A DNA stretch of 51,200 bases, from contig JAFEGX010000033.1 of assembly GCA_018239675.1 (NCBI GenBank), positions 1 through 51,200 on the forward strand, written 5' to 3'. Shown here one piece after another: positions 33,456-42,259 of this stretch. The stretch's first letter is position 1. Every line of letters starts with the position of its first letter. This DNA is from Verrucomicrobiota bacterium. GTDB lineage: Bacteria; Verrucomicrobiota; Verrucomicrobiia; Opitutales; Opitutaceae. The position numbers and the translations under genes were made by a program. The notes beneath the pieces were generated by a model. That model was not told the origin of the DNA. It did no database searches and saw only the letters and a list, made by a program, of their open reading frames with translations.

Positions 33456-36400
33456 GTGAACGCGCGAGTTCTGGTCTCGCTCGCTGCTTTCTTTGCAGCG
33501 GGCGCGTCGGAATTGCAGGCCCAGTTCATCTGGACCGGCGCTGGAGCGGATGGTGACGTCCGAAATCCGGCCAACTGGCAGGGAGGCGCGGCCCCGACCG
33601 GCGGAGGGTCCGAGTACATCGTCTTCAGCGCGGAAGGGACCAACACGCCCGTGGTGCCCGTCCCGTTCAGCGTGGGCTTTGTGATGCTCACCGCATTTTC
33701 CAGCAACTACATCGTGACCGGAACCGGCGCGCTGACTCTGAACACCGACGTCACCACGGAGCCAGGCACGTACGGCCTGTTGACCATCACCGCGCCAGTC
33801 ACCCTGGCGACTGGCGTCCACAACATCTCGCTCGGCGGCCAGCAGGGCACGGGCGCCGACGTCACCCTCCTCGGCGCCATCGACGGCCCTGGCAGCTTCA
33901 TCAAGTGGGGCGTGAGCACACTCACCATCGATCACGCCGGCAACTCCTTCAGCGGCTACGTCGAGCTCGAGCAGGGCCAGGTCAGGGTGCACGGCGACGG
34001 CGCGCTGGGCACCGGTCCGGTCTATTTCAATGGCGGTTCGCTCGTCGCACTGGACACCCACCCCGGCAGCCTGACGACGGTCCTGACGAACGAATTCAAT
34101 ATCGGCCCGGTCTCGGACTTCGGCGAATACGGCGGGAAAGGCTCGCTGACGATCACCGGCACAACGTACCTCCAGGTGGAGGCGGGCTACGCGCAGGTGA
34201 ACAGCCTGGGCGACGGCGTGCTCACCTTTGGCAGCATCATCGAGGCCGTGCCCGGCACGAGTCTGGTCGTCGCCGGCAGCGGGGTCGTGCGGGTGGCCGG
34301 CGAGACCGGCTACACGGGCGGCACCCACGCGCAGAACAACGCGACGGTGATCTTCGCGAGCGCGCTGCCCTCAACCGGCCTGCTGGTCGCGCACGACGAT
34401 TCCTACATCGGCACGGAGCGGACCACCAACATCCAAGCCTCCTTCCTCTCGCGCTTCGACCCGGTCAACACGATCGGCATCGTGGGCTTCGACACGCCGA
34501 ACCTGGCCCAGCCGGCCGTCGTGAGCGAACTGATCGACCTCTCCTATTTCGATCCCTCCGTCCGCGTCGGCACCGCAACGGCCGCGTTCTTCACCGGGAC
34601 GATCACCCCCGGGGCCTTCGGTTATCGCTTCGGCGGGCGCGGCACGCTGACGATCCTGTCGGCCCTCACCGGCGAGACCAGCGTCGAGGCGACCTCCGGT
34701 CTGCTGCTGTTCCTGAAGGGCGCGAACCAGTACTACGGTCCCACGCGCGCAGGCGCCGGGGCGGCGATCGTGTTCGCGGGGAGTTCCTTCCTGTCCGGCA
34801 CGACCTTCAACGTCGACGCCGGCAGCTACCTCGGATCCACCGAGACGACCGGGCTCACTGTCGCGAGCTTCCTGAACCACTTCAACCAGTCGGCCACCTT
34901 CGGGGTGATCGGCTTCGACACCGAGAATATCGGCGGCCGGATCGTCGGCGATCCCATCATCCTGACCGGCTTCCAGAGCGACGTTTACCTCGGCACCGCC
35001 ACCCAGGCGACCCTCGCCGGCCCGATCACCCCGGCCGCGGGCAATTACCAGTTCACCGGCTTCCGCGACGGCCAGCTCACCGTCAGTTCGGCGCTCTCGG
35101 GCAGCGCTGCGGTCTACGTCGGCCAGCCGCAGGAGGTGCTGTACTCCTCTGCACCCGGCGGTGTCACTTATTCACCCAGCGTCACCCTCATCGGCGACAA
35201 CAGCTACACGGGCGGCACCTACCTTCAGTCGGGTCGCCTCCGGGTGGGCAACACGGCCGCCCTCGGGACTGGAATGCTGCACCTCACGAACTATCAGGGC
35301 TCCGTCGGACTGGAGAGCACCGTGGCAGATCTCGGGATTCCCAACCCCATCGTCTTCGAGAACTACTCCAGCCTCACGCTCGGGGGCGCCAATGACTTCA
35401 CGCTATTCGGCAACGTGAACAACTCGGTCAATGGACTGCTGGACAAGATCGATACCAACACCGTCACGTTGACCGGCGACAACAGCGCCATGCTGGGCAA
35501 GGTTCAGGTGCACAGCGGCGTCCTGCGTCTCGACGCCCAGTACGCCGCGGGCATGGGCCCCGTGAGTCTGCTTAATTTCGACGGCGTTTACGACGGCCAG
35601 TTGGTGGTCTTGTCGCCATCGGCTTACGTGCACGACCTGACCGGCGAGAATCAGACCAAGATCACGCTCGAGTCGGGCAATCTCGTGGTCGACCAAACCT
35701 CGAACACCCAATTCAGCGGTCAGATCACCGGCACCGGCGCCCTGGTGAAGATCGGCAGCGGCAGCCTCACCCTGACAGGGAGCAGCGTCTTTTCCGGCGG
35801 CACCGAGGTCAACGGCGGCACCGTGACGCTCGATGGCGCCACGGTCACCCACTCAAGCGGCGACGTCACGGTTGGATTTGCCGATGGCGACAACGGCAGC
35901 CTCCAGCTGATCCGGGGCGCGATGTTGGCGAACCAGAACGCCAATATCGGCCACGACAGCGGCAGCATCGGCCAGGTGCTCGTCAGCCGGGACTCCGCCT
36001 GGCACGTCGTAAACAATCTCAGTGTCGGCCTCAACGGCGACGGCTCGCTCGCGGTCGAGACCGGCGGCGCCGTCACGAGCCTGTCGGGCTACGTGGGAGT
36101 GTCGGGCATCGGCTGGGCCGCGGTCCGCGACCCGGGCAGCTCGTGGAACCTGACCAATGAACTGGTGATCGGCGGGTTTGGCGTCTCCGGCCAGGGGAAC
36201 CTGAGCATCAGCAATGGCGGCGCGGTCAGCAGCGGCGTGGTCACGATCGGCCAGCTGGGCGTGGGCCAGGCCTCGGTCGACGGTTTCGGCAGCACCCTGC
36301 ACAGCGACGGCGGGATCAACGTCGGCACCAGCAGCGGCAGCGGATCGCTCATCGTGCAGAACGGCGGCATCATTTCCAGCGCCTACAGCGAGATCGGGAA

Positions 36401-37502
36401 CGATTTCGCCGGCGGCTATGTGGTGATCACGGGGCTCGACAGTGCCTGGAATGTCGTCACGAGCATCGACGTCGGCCTCAATTCCGGCTCCGGCAACCTG
36501 ATGGTCATGGACGGGGCCCAGGTGAACGTCGGCAACGGCACCGGCACGATTTCGATCGGCGTCAACGGCGGCGTCGGCGCCTTGGTCGTCGGCCAGAGCC
36601 CCTTCGCCGCGCAGGCCGGGATCATCAATGTCGGCACCCTGCTGGGCAACTCGCAGGTGCAGTTCGCCACCGCCGCGACGTCGGCGATTCCCTACTACCT
36701 GACCCGGGACGGCACCGCGTTGGGCACCCCGGTGGTGATCAGCGGCGGCCTGACCGTGCTCAACTTCGAGGGCTACAATGTCCTGAACGGAGCCAACACC
36801 TACACCGGCGGAACCTATCTGAACGGCGGCACCCTGGTGGTCGCGGTCAACAACGCGCTTGGCACCGGTGGCATCGTCTTCAACGGCGGTCGGCTGAGCA
36901 TCGCGTCCGGCGTCACGCTCAACAATCCCATCGCGTACACCGGCGGGGGCGTCCTCGGCGGCAACGGGACCTTCGGCAATCCGGTCACCGTCGGCGCCGG
37001 CGTCGATCTCGCCCCGGGCAACTCCGTCGGCCTGCTCACGTTCGCCAACGGCACCACCTGGGGTCCGGGCGGCACGTATGACATCGAGGTCCAGAGTGCC
37101 ACCGGCACGCGGGGCGTCGGCTACGATAGCATCAACGTCACCGGCGGGCTCACCTTCACCGCCACGCTCGGCGCGCCCTTCACGCTCAACCTCATCTCGC
37201 TCGACGCGGGAGGAAATCCCGGCGCGGTGTCCGACTTCTCGTCCGCCGGCAATTATTCGTGGCTGATCGCGCAGACCGACGGCCTGTCGGGCTTCGATCC
37301 CGCCAACATCTCGGTCGCAACCACGAGCTTCACCAACAACCTCGGTACGGGACTGTTCACCGTCAGCGCCGCTGGAAACAACGTCTATGTGAACTTCTCG
37401 CCCGTGCCCGAGCCGGCCACTTGGATGCTGTTCGGCCTCGGGCTCGCGGCCTTCGTCGTGGCGGCGGCAAGACGTTTCAGGGGGCTTCCGCGTCGGAGGT
37501 GA
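33456..37502 (+). CDS. Giant PEP-CTERM autotransporter-repeat protein 1
   Basis: 1348 residues from a GTG; signal peptide (NARVLVSLAAFFAAGASELQAQ) and the FIWTG..NPANWQGG opening shared with its neighbours. Autotransporter-associated beta-strand repeats occur throughout (GTLVVAVNNALGTGGIVFNGGRLSIASG). Two copies of a GFDT module lie near residues 315-410 and 460-555. Residues about 800-1040 hold T5SS/PEP-CTERM-associated repeats (GSLAVETGGAVTSLSGYVG, GNLSISNGGAVSSGVVTIG). The end is PVPEPATWMLFGLGLAAFVVAA with a basic tail, the sorting signal cut by an exosortase. Predicted to be exported and surface- or matrix-associated; no outer-membrane beta-barrel transporter domain is present. Confidence 0.93.
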   Translation: MNARVLVSLAAFFAAGASELQAQFIWTGAGADGDVRNPANWQGGAAPTGGGSEYIVFSAEGTNTPVVPVPFSVGFVMLTAFSSNYIVTGTGALTLNTDVTTEPGTYGLLTITAPVTLATGVHNISLGGQQGTGADVTLLGAIDGPGSFIKWGVSTLTIDHAGNSFSGYVELEQGQVRVHGDGALGTGPVYFNGGSLVALDTHPGSLTTVLTNEFNIGPVSDFGEYGGKGSLTITGTTYLQVEAGYAQVNSLGDGVLTFGSIIEAVPGTSLVVAGSGVVRVAGETGYTGGTHAQNNATVIFASALPSTGLLVAHDDSYIGTERTTNIQASFLSRFDPVNTIGIVGFDTPNLAQPAVVSELIDLSYFDPSVRVGTATAAFFTGTITPGAFGYRFGGRGTLTILSALTGETSVEATSGLLLFLKGANQYYGPTRAGAGAAIVFAGSSFLSGTTFNVDAGSYLGSTETTGLTVASFLNHFNQSATFGVIGFDTENIGGRIVGDPIILTGFQSDVYLGTATQATLAGPITPAAGNYQFTGFRDGQLTVSSALSGSAAVYVGQPQEVLYSSAPGGVTYSPSVTLIGDNSYTGGTYLQSGRLRVGNTAALGTGMLHLTNYQGSVGLESTVADLGIPNPIVFENYSSLTLGGANDFTLFGNVNNSVNGLLDKIDTNTVTLTGDNSAMLGKVQVHSGVLRLDAQYAAGMGPVSLLNFDGVYDGQLVVLSPSAYVHDLTGENQTKITLESGNLVVDQTSNTQFSGQITGTGALVKIGSGSLTLTGSSVFSGGTEVNGGTVTLDGATVTHSSGDVTVGFADGDNGSLQLIRGAMLANQNANIGHDSGSIGQVLVSRDSAWHVVNNLSVGLNGDGSLAVETGGAVTSLSGYVGVSGIGWAAVRDPGSSWNLTNELVIGGFGVSGQGNLSISNGGAVSSGVVTIGQLGVGQASVDGFGSTLHSDGGINVGTSSGSGSLIVQNGGIISSAYSEIGNDFAGGYVVITGLDSAWNVVTSIDVGLNSGSGNLMVMDGAQVNVGNGTGTISIGVNGGVGALVVGQSPFAAQAGIINVGTLLGNSQVQFATAATSAIPYYLTRDGTALGTPVVISGGLTVLNFEGYNVLNGANTYTGGTYLNGGTLVVAVNNALGTGGIVFNGGRLSIASGVTLNNPIAYTGGGVLGGNGTFGNPVTVGAGVDLAPGNSVGLLTFANGTTWGPGGTYDIEVQSATGTRGVGYDSINVTGGLTFTATLGAPFTLNLISLDAGGNPGAVSDFSSAGNYSWLIAQTDGLSGFDPANISVATTSFTNNLGTGLFTVSAAGNNVYVNFSPVPEPATWMLFGLGLAAFVVAAARRFRGLPRRR

Positions 37503-37581
37503 TGGGAAAAAACACCAGGTCGCAGGTTTCCAAGGACCAGGATTCGTGCCGGCAGCTCCGCCGCCGTTGACTGACCTTCGA

Positions 37582-37664
37582 CTCGAGACCGTCGAACAAC
37601 CACCACGGTCTCGAGCTAATTGGGCAGGAAGGATCGTACTCCCGCGCCTCCTCGGTTGCGGGAG
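37582..37664. other. Two consecutive hairpins in the spacer
   Basis: First stem: perfect 11 bp CTCGAGACCGT/ACGGTCTCGAG with a 12-base loop (37582-37615). Second stem: perfect 7 bp CTCCCGC/GCGGGAG with a 12-base loop (37639-37664). Neither is followed by a U-tract, so ordinary Rho-independent termination is not obvious; RNA processing, protein binding or a small RNA are alternatives. Confidence 0.5.
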
Positions 37665-37867
37665 AGTAAACCAGATGAAGCGCATTATCCCAACGCGCGG
37701 AAGGTCTCGTCGCCCCTTCCTCGTCAAGGCAGCGCGTGATACGTCGGGACGACGCATGCCACCTTCCATCTTCAACCTGATCCGCTCCTGCAGCTTGGAA
37801 CCTGAATTCCTGTCACCTGCCGCCTGCCGCCCCGAGGCGGCCACTGGTCATTTCTTGTCATTTGACC

Positions 37868-37897
37868 CTTGCCGCGGGAGGCGGACTTTTCCAGATT
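37868..37897 (+). promoter_or_regulatory. CTTG/-10-like promoter candidate before PEP-CTERM gene 2
   Basis: CTTG at 37868-37871 lies 33 nt before the TTG at 37905. TTGCCG is followed after 17-18 bp by CAGATTC. This argues that the in-frame TTG at 37869 is part of the promoter, not the start codon. Confidence 0.4.
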
Positions 37898-37904
37898 CCG
37901 CGCC

Positions 37905-40900
37905 TTGAACCTTCGGCGGATACCCCTCCTGCTTGGCTTTGCCGTGCTCGCGTTTGGCGCGGTGGCGGCGCGGGCGCAGTTTGTCTGGACCGGTTCGGCC
38001 GGCGACGGGATTGTCAGCAACGGAAACAACTGGTCCGGCAATGTGGCACCGGCGGGCACCAGCGGGTCGGACAGCATCGACCTTACCTACGCCGGCACCT
38101 ATTCGCTGAACTTCACCGCGCCGTTCACCGTCTTGAATGTCACGCTCAACCAGGGCGTGTATGACCTCACCGGCACCGGTCCGCTCACGCTCAACGGCGA
38201 CGTGACGACCAACCTCGGGAGCAGCGGCTACCTTTTCTTTTCGGCGCCGCTGGTCCTGTCGGCCAATCCCCATAATTTCTCGCTGGGCAGCATCGAGGTC
38301 GCCGGCGCGGACGTCGCCATCTTCGGACCGATCAGCGGCACCGGGAGCATCGTGAAGTACGGCGCGGGTTCGCTCTTCATCGAGACCGCGTCGAACACGT
38401 TCACGGGTGGAGTGGACCTTCGCGAAGGCCGCCTGGTCGTGCATGGCGACGGCGCGCTCGGCACCGGCTTGATCACGATGAGCGGCGGCACTCTGGTGGC
38501 GGCTGACTACTACAACGACAGTCACACGAGCGTCCTGGCCAATGATCTGAGCCTCTCGCAGACCTCGCGGTTCGGCGACTACAACGGCCTTGGCTCGCTG
38601 ACCTTCACCGGTACCGCCACGGCCCAGGGCGGCCTTTATCTGAACACCGCCCATCTCAGCGTCTCCGGCACCGGCCTGCTGACGTTCAACAATCTCGCCG
38701 AGACCGACCCCAGCACGGTGTTCAGCTTCGAGGGCGGCACCACCCGCATCACGGGCAGCGCCAACTACACCGGCGGCACGCAGGTGATCTACGGCGGCGT
38801 CGTGATCTTCGCGGGCAGTCCGCCCGCGACCGGCACCCTGCAGTTTCCCAATGCCGACGGCAGCTACATCGGCACCGAGCAGACGACGTCAATCGCGACC
38901 AATTTCCTCTCCCACATCGATTACGCCTACAGCGACGGCATCATTGGCTTCGACACGCCGAACGGCACCCCGGCGACGGTCAATGAGAACATCGACCTGA
39001 CCGCGTTCGATCTCAGCCCCAACATCCGCCTCGGCACTGCCACCGCCGCAGTGTTCAACGGCACGCTCACACCCTGGAACAGTTCCTTCCGCTTTGGCGG
39101 ACGTGGCGTGTTGACGGTGAATTCCAACCTTGTCGGCAGCGGGGTTTGCGTGGACGCCAGTAACGACATCCAGGTTTTTCTCACCGGCACCAACACCTAC
39201 GACGCTGGCACGTTTGCGTCGAGCGGCGGCGCGGTGGTGTTTGCCAACATTCCGGGCGCGCTTCCCGCGACCGGCAGCCTGACCGCCTACTTCGGCGGCT
39301 ACATCGGCCAGACCGAGGCCACCGCGCTTTCGGCCAGCACGTTTCTCTCGAGATTCGACGTGATAAACACCAACGGTGTCGTCGGCTTTGACGCCGCCAA
39401 TCCGCTGGCCGGCCGGACCGTCTCCGACGCCATCGACCTCGCCACACCCGGCTTCGGTTCCGGGGTCTACATCGGCACCTCCACGGCCGCCACCCTGACC
39501 GGCACGATCACGCCGGTGGGCACCCAGTACCGTTTCACGGGTTTCCGCGACGGGCGACTGACCGTAAATTCCAATCTGGGCGGCAGTGGCTACTCGATGG
39601 TCGTCGGCCAGGAGGGCGAGGCGATCAGCGGCTTGGCGCCGACCGGGGTCACGTTCAACCCAAGCGTGACGCTTAATGGCACGAACACCTATGACGGCGG
39701 CACCACCCTGCAGTCGGGCGGCCTGATCCTCGGCAATGCCAGTGCGCTCGGCCCCGGCGACCTGACGATATCCTCCTACACGCCAACGCCAGTGTGGCTG
39801 AGCACCAACACTCCCGGCCTGACGATCGCGAACAACGTCTATGTCTCGTCCGCCACGGAGTTCGATCTCGGCGGCTCGAACGACTTCACGCTGAGCGGCA
39901 GCTTTTTCCTGGGAGACTATATCGCGGTGAAGAAGACGGGCGCCAACACGGTGACCTTCAGCGGTGACAACGTCGGCTGGCACTCCCCGTTCGAGGTGGC
40001 GAGCGGCGACGTGATCTTCGCCACCAACACCGCGGCCGGCGACGGTGGGCTCCGGCTGCGCAACAGCACCGTCGCCAACGCCCGCGCCTTTTTCACCTCC
40101 AGCGCGCCGGCCGTCGGCTCGCTTTCGGGCGAGTCAGACACCCAGCTCGACGTCGGTCCGGGGATTCTGGCGGTATCGCAGGGAGTCGACGACCATTTTG
40201 ATGGCACGATCACGGGTACCGGCGGGCTCGCCCTGTTTGCCGGCCACACCCTGTTTTTGGGTGGCCACAATACTTATGCCGGCGGGACGTTCGTGCACAG
40301 CGGCGACTTGGACCTCAATGGGGGCTCCATCACCCACGCGCTGGCCGACATGGTGGTGGCAGACGGCGAGACCGACTCCGCCTCGTTGACCGTCGAGAAG
40401 GGCGGCACAGTCTCCAGCTACAATGGCACCCTCGGCAACCAGTCCGGCAGCTCCGGTTCTGCGAGCGTCGATGGCGCCGGCAGCGCGTGGGCCAATGCCG
40501 GATCACTCAATGTCGGCGTGAGCGGTTCCGGGCAGTTGACGGTCACGAATGGCGGTGCAGTCACCGCTTATGGCACCTTCGTCGGCCAGTCCGGCTTCGG
40601 CTCCGTTACCGTCAGCGACTCGGGCAGCTCCCTCAGCACCACCGATGAGATCATTGTTGGCGCCTTCAGCGGCCTGGGCCAAGGCGACCTTGCGATCGAA
40701 CTAGGCGGCACCGTCAATGCCGGCCGCGGATCCATCGGCTATATCGGCAACGGCTACGTCTCCATTGATGGCGCCGGCTCCGCCTGGCACAACACCGGCT
40801 ACCTTTATGTCGGATCCGGCGGCGGCAACGCCCACCTCAACTTGACGAATGGCGCGACGCTCACGAGCAATTCCGGCGAAATCGGCCTCGACGGTGCCTT

Positions 40901-41993
40901 CGGCAACGTGGTTCTGAATGGCACTGGCACCCACTGGGATGTCACGACCGGGCTGAACGTCGGCCACAACAGCCCGGGCAGCGGCGTGCTCGAGCTGCTG
41001 AACAACGCCGTCATCAATGTCGCCAGCGGCACCGGCGTCATCACGCTGGGCAACGGCGCCGGCAGCAGCGGCCTGCTGATGGTCGGGGAGAGCGAGTACT
41101 CGCCTTTCGGGGGCTACCTCAACACCGCGGAGGTCACGAGCGGCGGCGGCTCCGCCGTGGTGCAGTTCGACACCGGCGCCACCAAGACCTCGCCGTACTA
41201 TTTCACCAAGGACGGCTCGGCGGGCGGCACCTATGTGCAGCTCACCGGGACGATCACGGTCAACAACTACAACGGCTACAACGTGCTCTCCGGCACGAAC
41301 ACCTACACCGGCGGCACCCTGCTCTACGGCGGCACGCTGGTCGCCGCCAGCAACGGCGCGCTTGGCACCGGCACGGTCCAGTTCAGCGGCGGCCGACTCA
41401 GCGTCGCCTCCGGGGTCACGCTCTCCAACCCGCTCACGTTTGCCGGCCCCGCCATCCTCGGCGGCAACGGCACGCTCGGCAGCGCGGTCACGGTCGGAAC
41501 CGGCGTGGACCTAGCGCCCGGCAACTCCGTCGGTCTGCTGACTTTCTCCAGCGGCACCACCTGGGGTCCCGGCGGCAACTACGACGTCGAGGTCCAAGCC
41601 GCCGGCGGCGCCCGCGGCGTGGGCTACGACTCGATCGACGTCACCGGCGGACTCACGTTCAACGCCACCCTCGGTTCGCCGTTCACGGTCAACCTCATCT
41701 CGCTCGATGGCAGCGGCAACCCTGGCGCCGTGGGCGACTTCAACTCGGGGATCGGCTACGCCTGGCTGATCGCCCACACGGACGGAATCACCGGTTTCAA
41801 CGTCGCCAATCTCCAGGTCGTCACCACCGGCTTCACCAACAGCATCGGCTCCGGCGGCTTCTACGTCACCACGGTCGGCAACGACGTCTACCTGAACTTC
41901 AGCCCCGTGCCCGAACCGTCCACCTGGATCCTGCTGGGCCTCGGCCTCGGTCTCGGCGCACTGCGCTGCCGGCGCCGGCGCACCGCGCGATAG
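37905..41993 (+). CDS. Giant PEP-CTERM autotransporter-repeat protein 2
   Basis: 1362 residues from a TTG at 37905 (NLRRIPLLLGFAVLAFGAVAARAQ signal peptide, then FVWTGSAGDG); another in-frame TTG 12 codons upstream would add a hydrophilic extension and overlaps the promoter motif. Paralogue of protein 1 along its whole length: two GFDT modules (near residues 321-415 and 465-565), T5SS/PEP-CTERM-associated repeats at about 810-1065 ([19 protein letters not shown]), a final PATR repeat, the LAPGNSVGLLTF..GTTWGPGG block, and a PVPEPSTWILLGLGLGLGAL sorting tail. Exported and probably processed by an exosortase encoded elsewhere. Confidence 0.92.
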   Translation: MNLRRIPLLLGFAVLAFGAVAARAQFVWTGSAGDGIVSNGNNWSGNVAPAGTSGSDSIDLTYAGTYSLNFTAPFTVLNVTLNQGVYDLTGTGPLTLNGDVTTNLGSSGYLFFSAPLVLSANPHNFSLGSIEVAGADVAIFGPISGTGSIVKYGAGSLFIETASNTFTGGVDLREGRLVVHGDGALGTGLITMSGGTLVAADYYNDSHTSVLANDLSLSQTSRFGDYNGLGSLTFTGTATAQGGLYLNTAHLSVSGTGLLTFNNLAETDPSTVFSFEGGTTRITGSANYTGGTQVIYGGVVIFAGSPPATGTLQFPNADGSYIGTEQTTSIATNFLSHIDYAYSDGIIGFDTPNGTPATVNENIDLTAFDLSPNIRLGTATAAVFNGTLTPWNSSFRFGGRGVLTVNSNLVGSGVCVDASNDIQVFLTGTNTYDAGTFASSGGAVVFANIPGALPATGSLTAYFGGYIGQTEATALSASTFLSRFDVINTNGVVGFDAANPLAGRTVSDAIDLATPGFGSGVYIGTSTAATLTGTITPVGTQYRFTGFRDGRLTVNSNLGGSGYSMVVGQEGEAISGLAPTGVTFNPSVTLNGTNTYDGGTTLQSGGLILGNASALGPGDLTISSYTPTPVWLSTNTPGLTIANNVYVSSATEFDLGGSNDFTLSGSFFLGDYIAVKKTGANTVTFSGDNVGWHSPFEVASGDVIFATNTAAGDGGLRLRNSTVANARAFFTSSAPAVGSLSGESDTQLDVGPGILAVSQGVDDHFDGTITGTGGLALFAGHTLFLGGHNTYAGGTFVHSGDLDLNGGSITHALADMVVADGETDSASLTVEKGGTVSSYNGTLGNQSGSSGSASVDGAGSAWANAGSLNVGVSGSGQLTVTNGGAVTAYGTFVGQSGFGSVTVSDSGSSLSTTDEIIVGAFSGLGQGDLAIELGGTVNAGRGSIGYIGNGYVSIDGAGSAWHNTGYLYVGSGGGNAHLNLTNGATLTSNSGEIGLDGAFGNVVLNGTGTHWDVTTGLNVGHNSPGSGVLELLNNAVINVASGTGVITLGNGAGSSGLLMVGESEYSPFGGYLNTAEVTSGGGSAVVQFDTGATKTSPYYFTKDGSAGGTYVQLTGTITVNNYNGYNVLSGTNTYTGGTLLYGGTLVAASNGALGTGTVQFSGGRLSVASGVTLSNPLTFAGPAILGGNGTLGSAVTVGTGVDLAPGNSVGLLTFSSGTTWGPGGNYDVEVQAAGGARGVGYDSIDVTGGLTFNATLGSPFTVNLISLDGSGNPGAVGDFNSGIGYAWLIAHTDGITGFNVANLQVVTTGFTNSIGSGGFYVTTVGNDVYLNFSPVPEPSTWILLGLGLGLGALRCRRRRTAR

Positions 41994-42064
41994 TTCTGGG
42001 GCAGGCGTTCTGGTTGAAAGCCGCGGTTAGAACACGGGCTTGTTGCACAGGAGCAAACGGCGGG

Positions 42065-42184
42065 GAGAACCGCTAATTTTCGCTAATCTGCACTAATCCG
42101 ATCTGAAGCCCGAGCCCTTTCCCGAGTTTGGGGCAACTTTAACCGGATCGGACTAGTTCCGATTAGCGAGAATTAGTGGTTCCC
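42065..42184. repeat. 120-bp palindromic element with 10-bp-period arms
   Basis: Left arm 42065-42102 and right arm 42147-42184 are reverse complements at 31 of 38 positions. Arms consist of 10-bp units GCTAATTTTC, GCTAATCTGC, ACTAATCCGA. The 44-base core is GC-rich. It lies between PEP-CTERM genes 2 and 3, upstream of the promoter of the latter, and overlaps no coding sequence. Confidence 0.8.
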
Positions 42185-42222
42185 TTCGCTCCCTCCTGTG
42201 GAGATCTTCTGGTCGATTATCG

Positions 42223-42252
42223 CTTGTGGATGCGGCTGACATTCACAAGATA
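42223..42252 (+). promoter_or_regulatory. CTTG/-10-like promoter candidate before PEP-CTERM gene 3
   Basis: CTTG at 42223-42226 lies 33 nt before the GTG start. TTGTGG, a 17-bp spacer and AAGATA (42247-42252) make this the best -35/-10 pair of the five genes. Confidence 0.5.
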
Positions 42253-42259
42253 ACCCGTT

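Larger units (their letters stand above)
37503..37904. other. Structured spacer between PEP-CTERM genes 1 and 2
   Basis: About 400 bases without a gene. It holds two strong hairpins (37582-37664), a 6-bp GCCGCC/GGCGGC stem (37826-37841), a degenerate GTCATTTNNN repeat just before the downstream promoter (37845-37867) and the CTTG motif at 37868. Short frames show no family resemblance. Confidence 0.5.

Noticed and set aside
35853-37844. Long antisense open frame (over 650 codons) opposite PEP-CTERM gene 1, with similar ones opposite the other giant genes (e.g. 38889-39983, 47362-48435)
   Set aside because: These are shadows caused by high GC at third codon positions; their translations are low-complexity (Asp/Arg/Val/Gly-rich) without family motifs, while the sense frames carry signal peptides, repeats and sorting tails.
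37869-37904. TTG at 37869 as start of PEP-CTERM gene 2
   Set aside because: It adds a hydrophilic extension before the signal peptide and coincides with the CTTG motif that sits at the same distance from the start codon in all five paralogues; the TTG at 37905 fits better.
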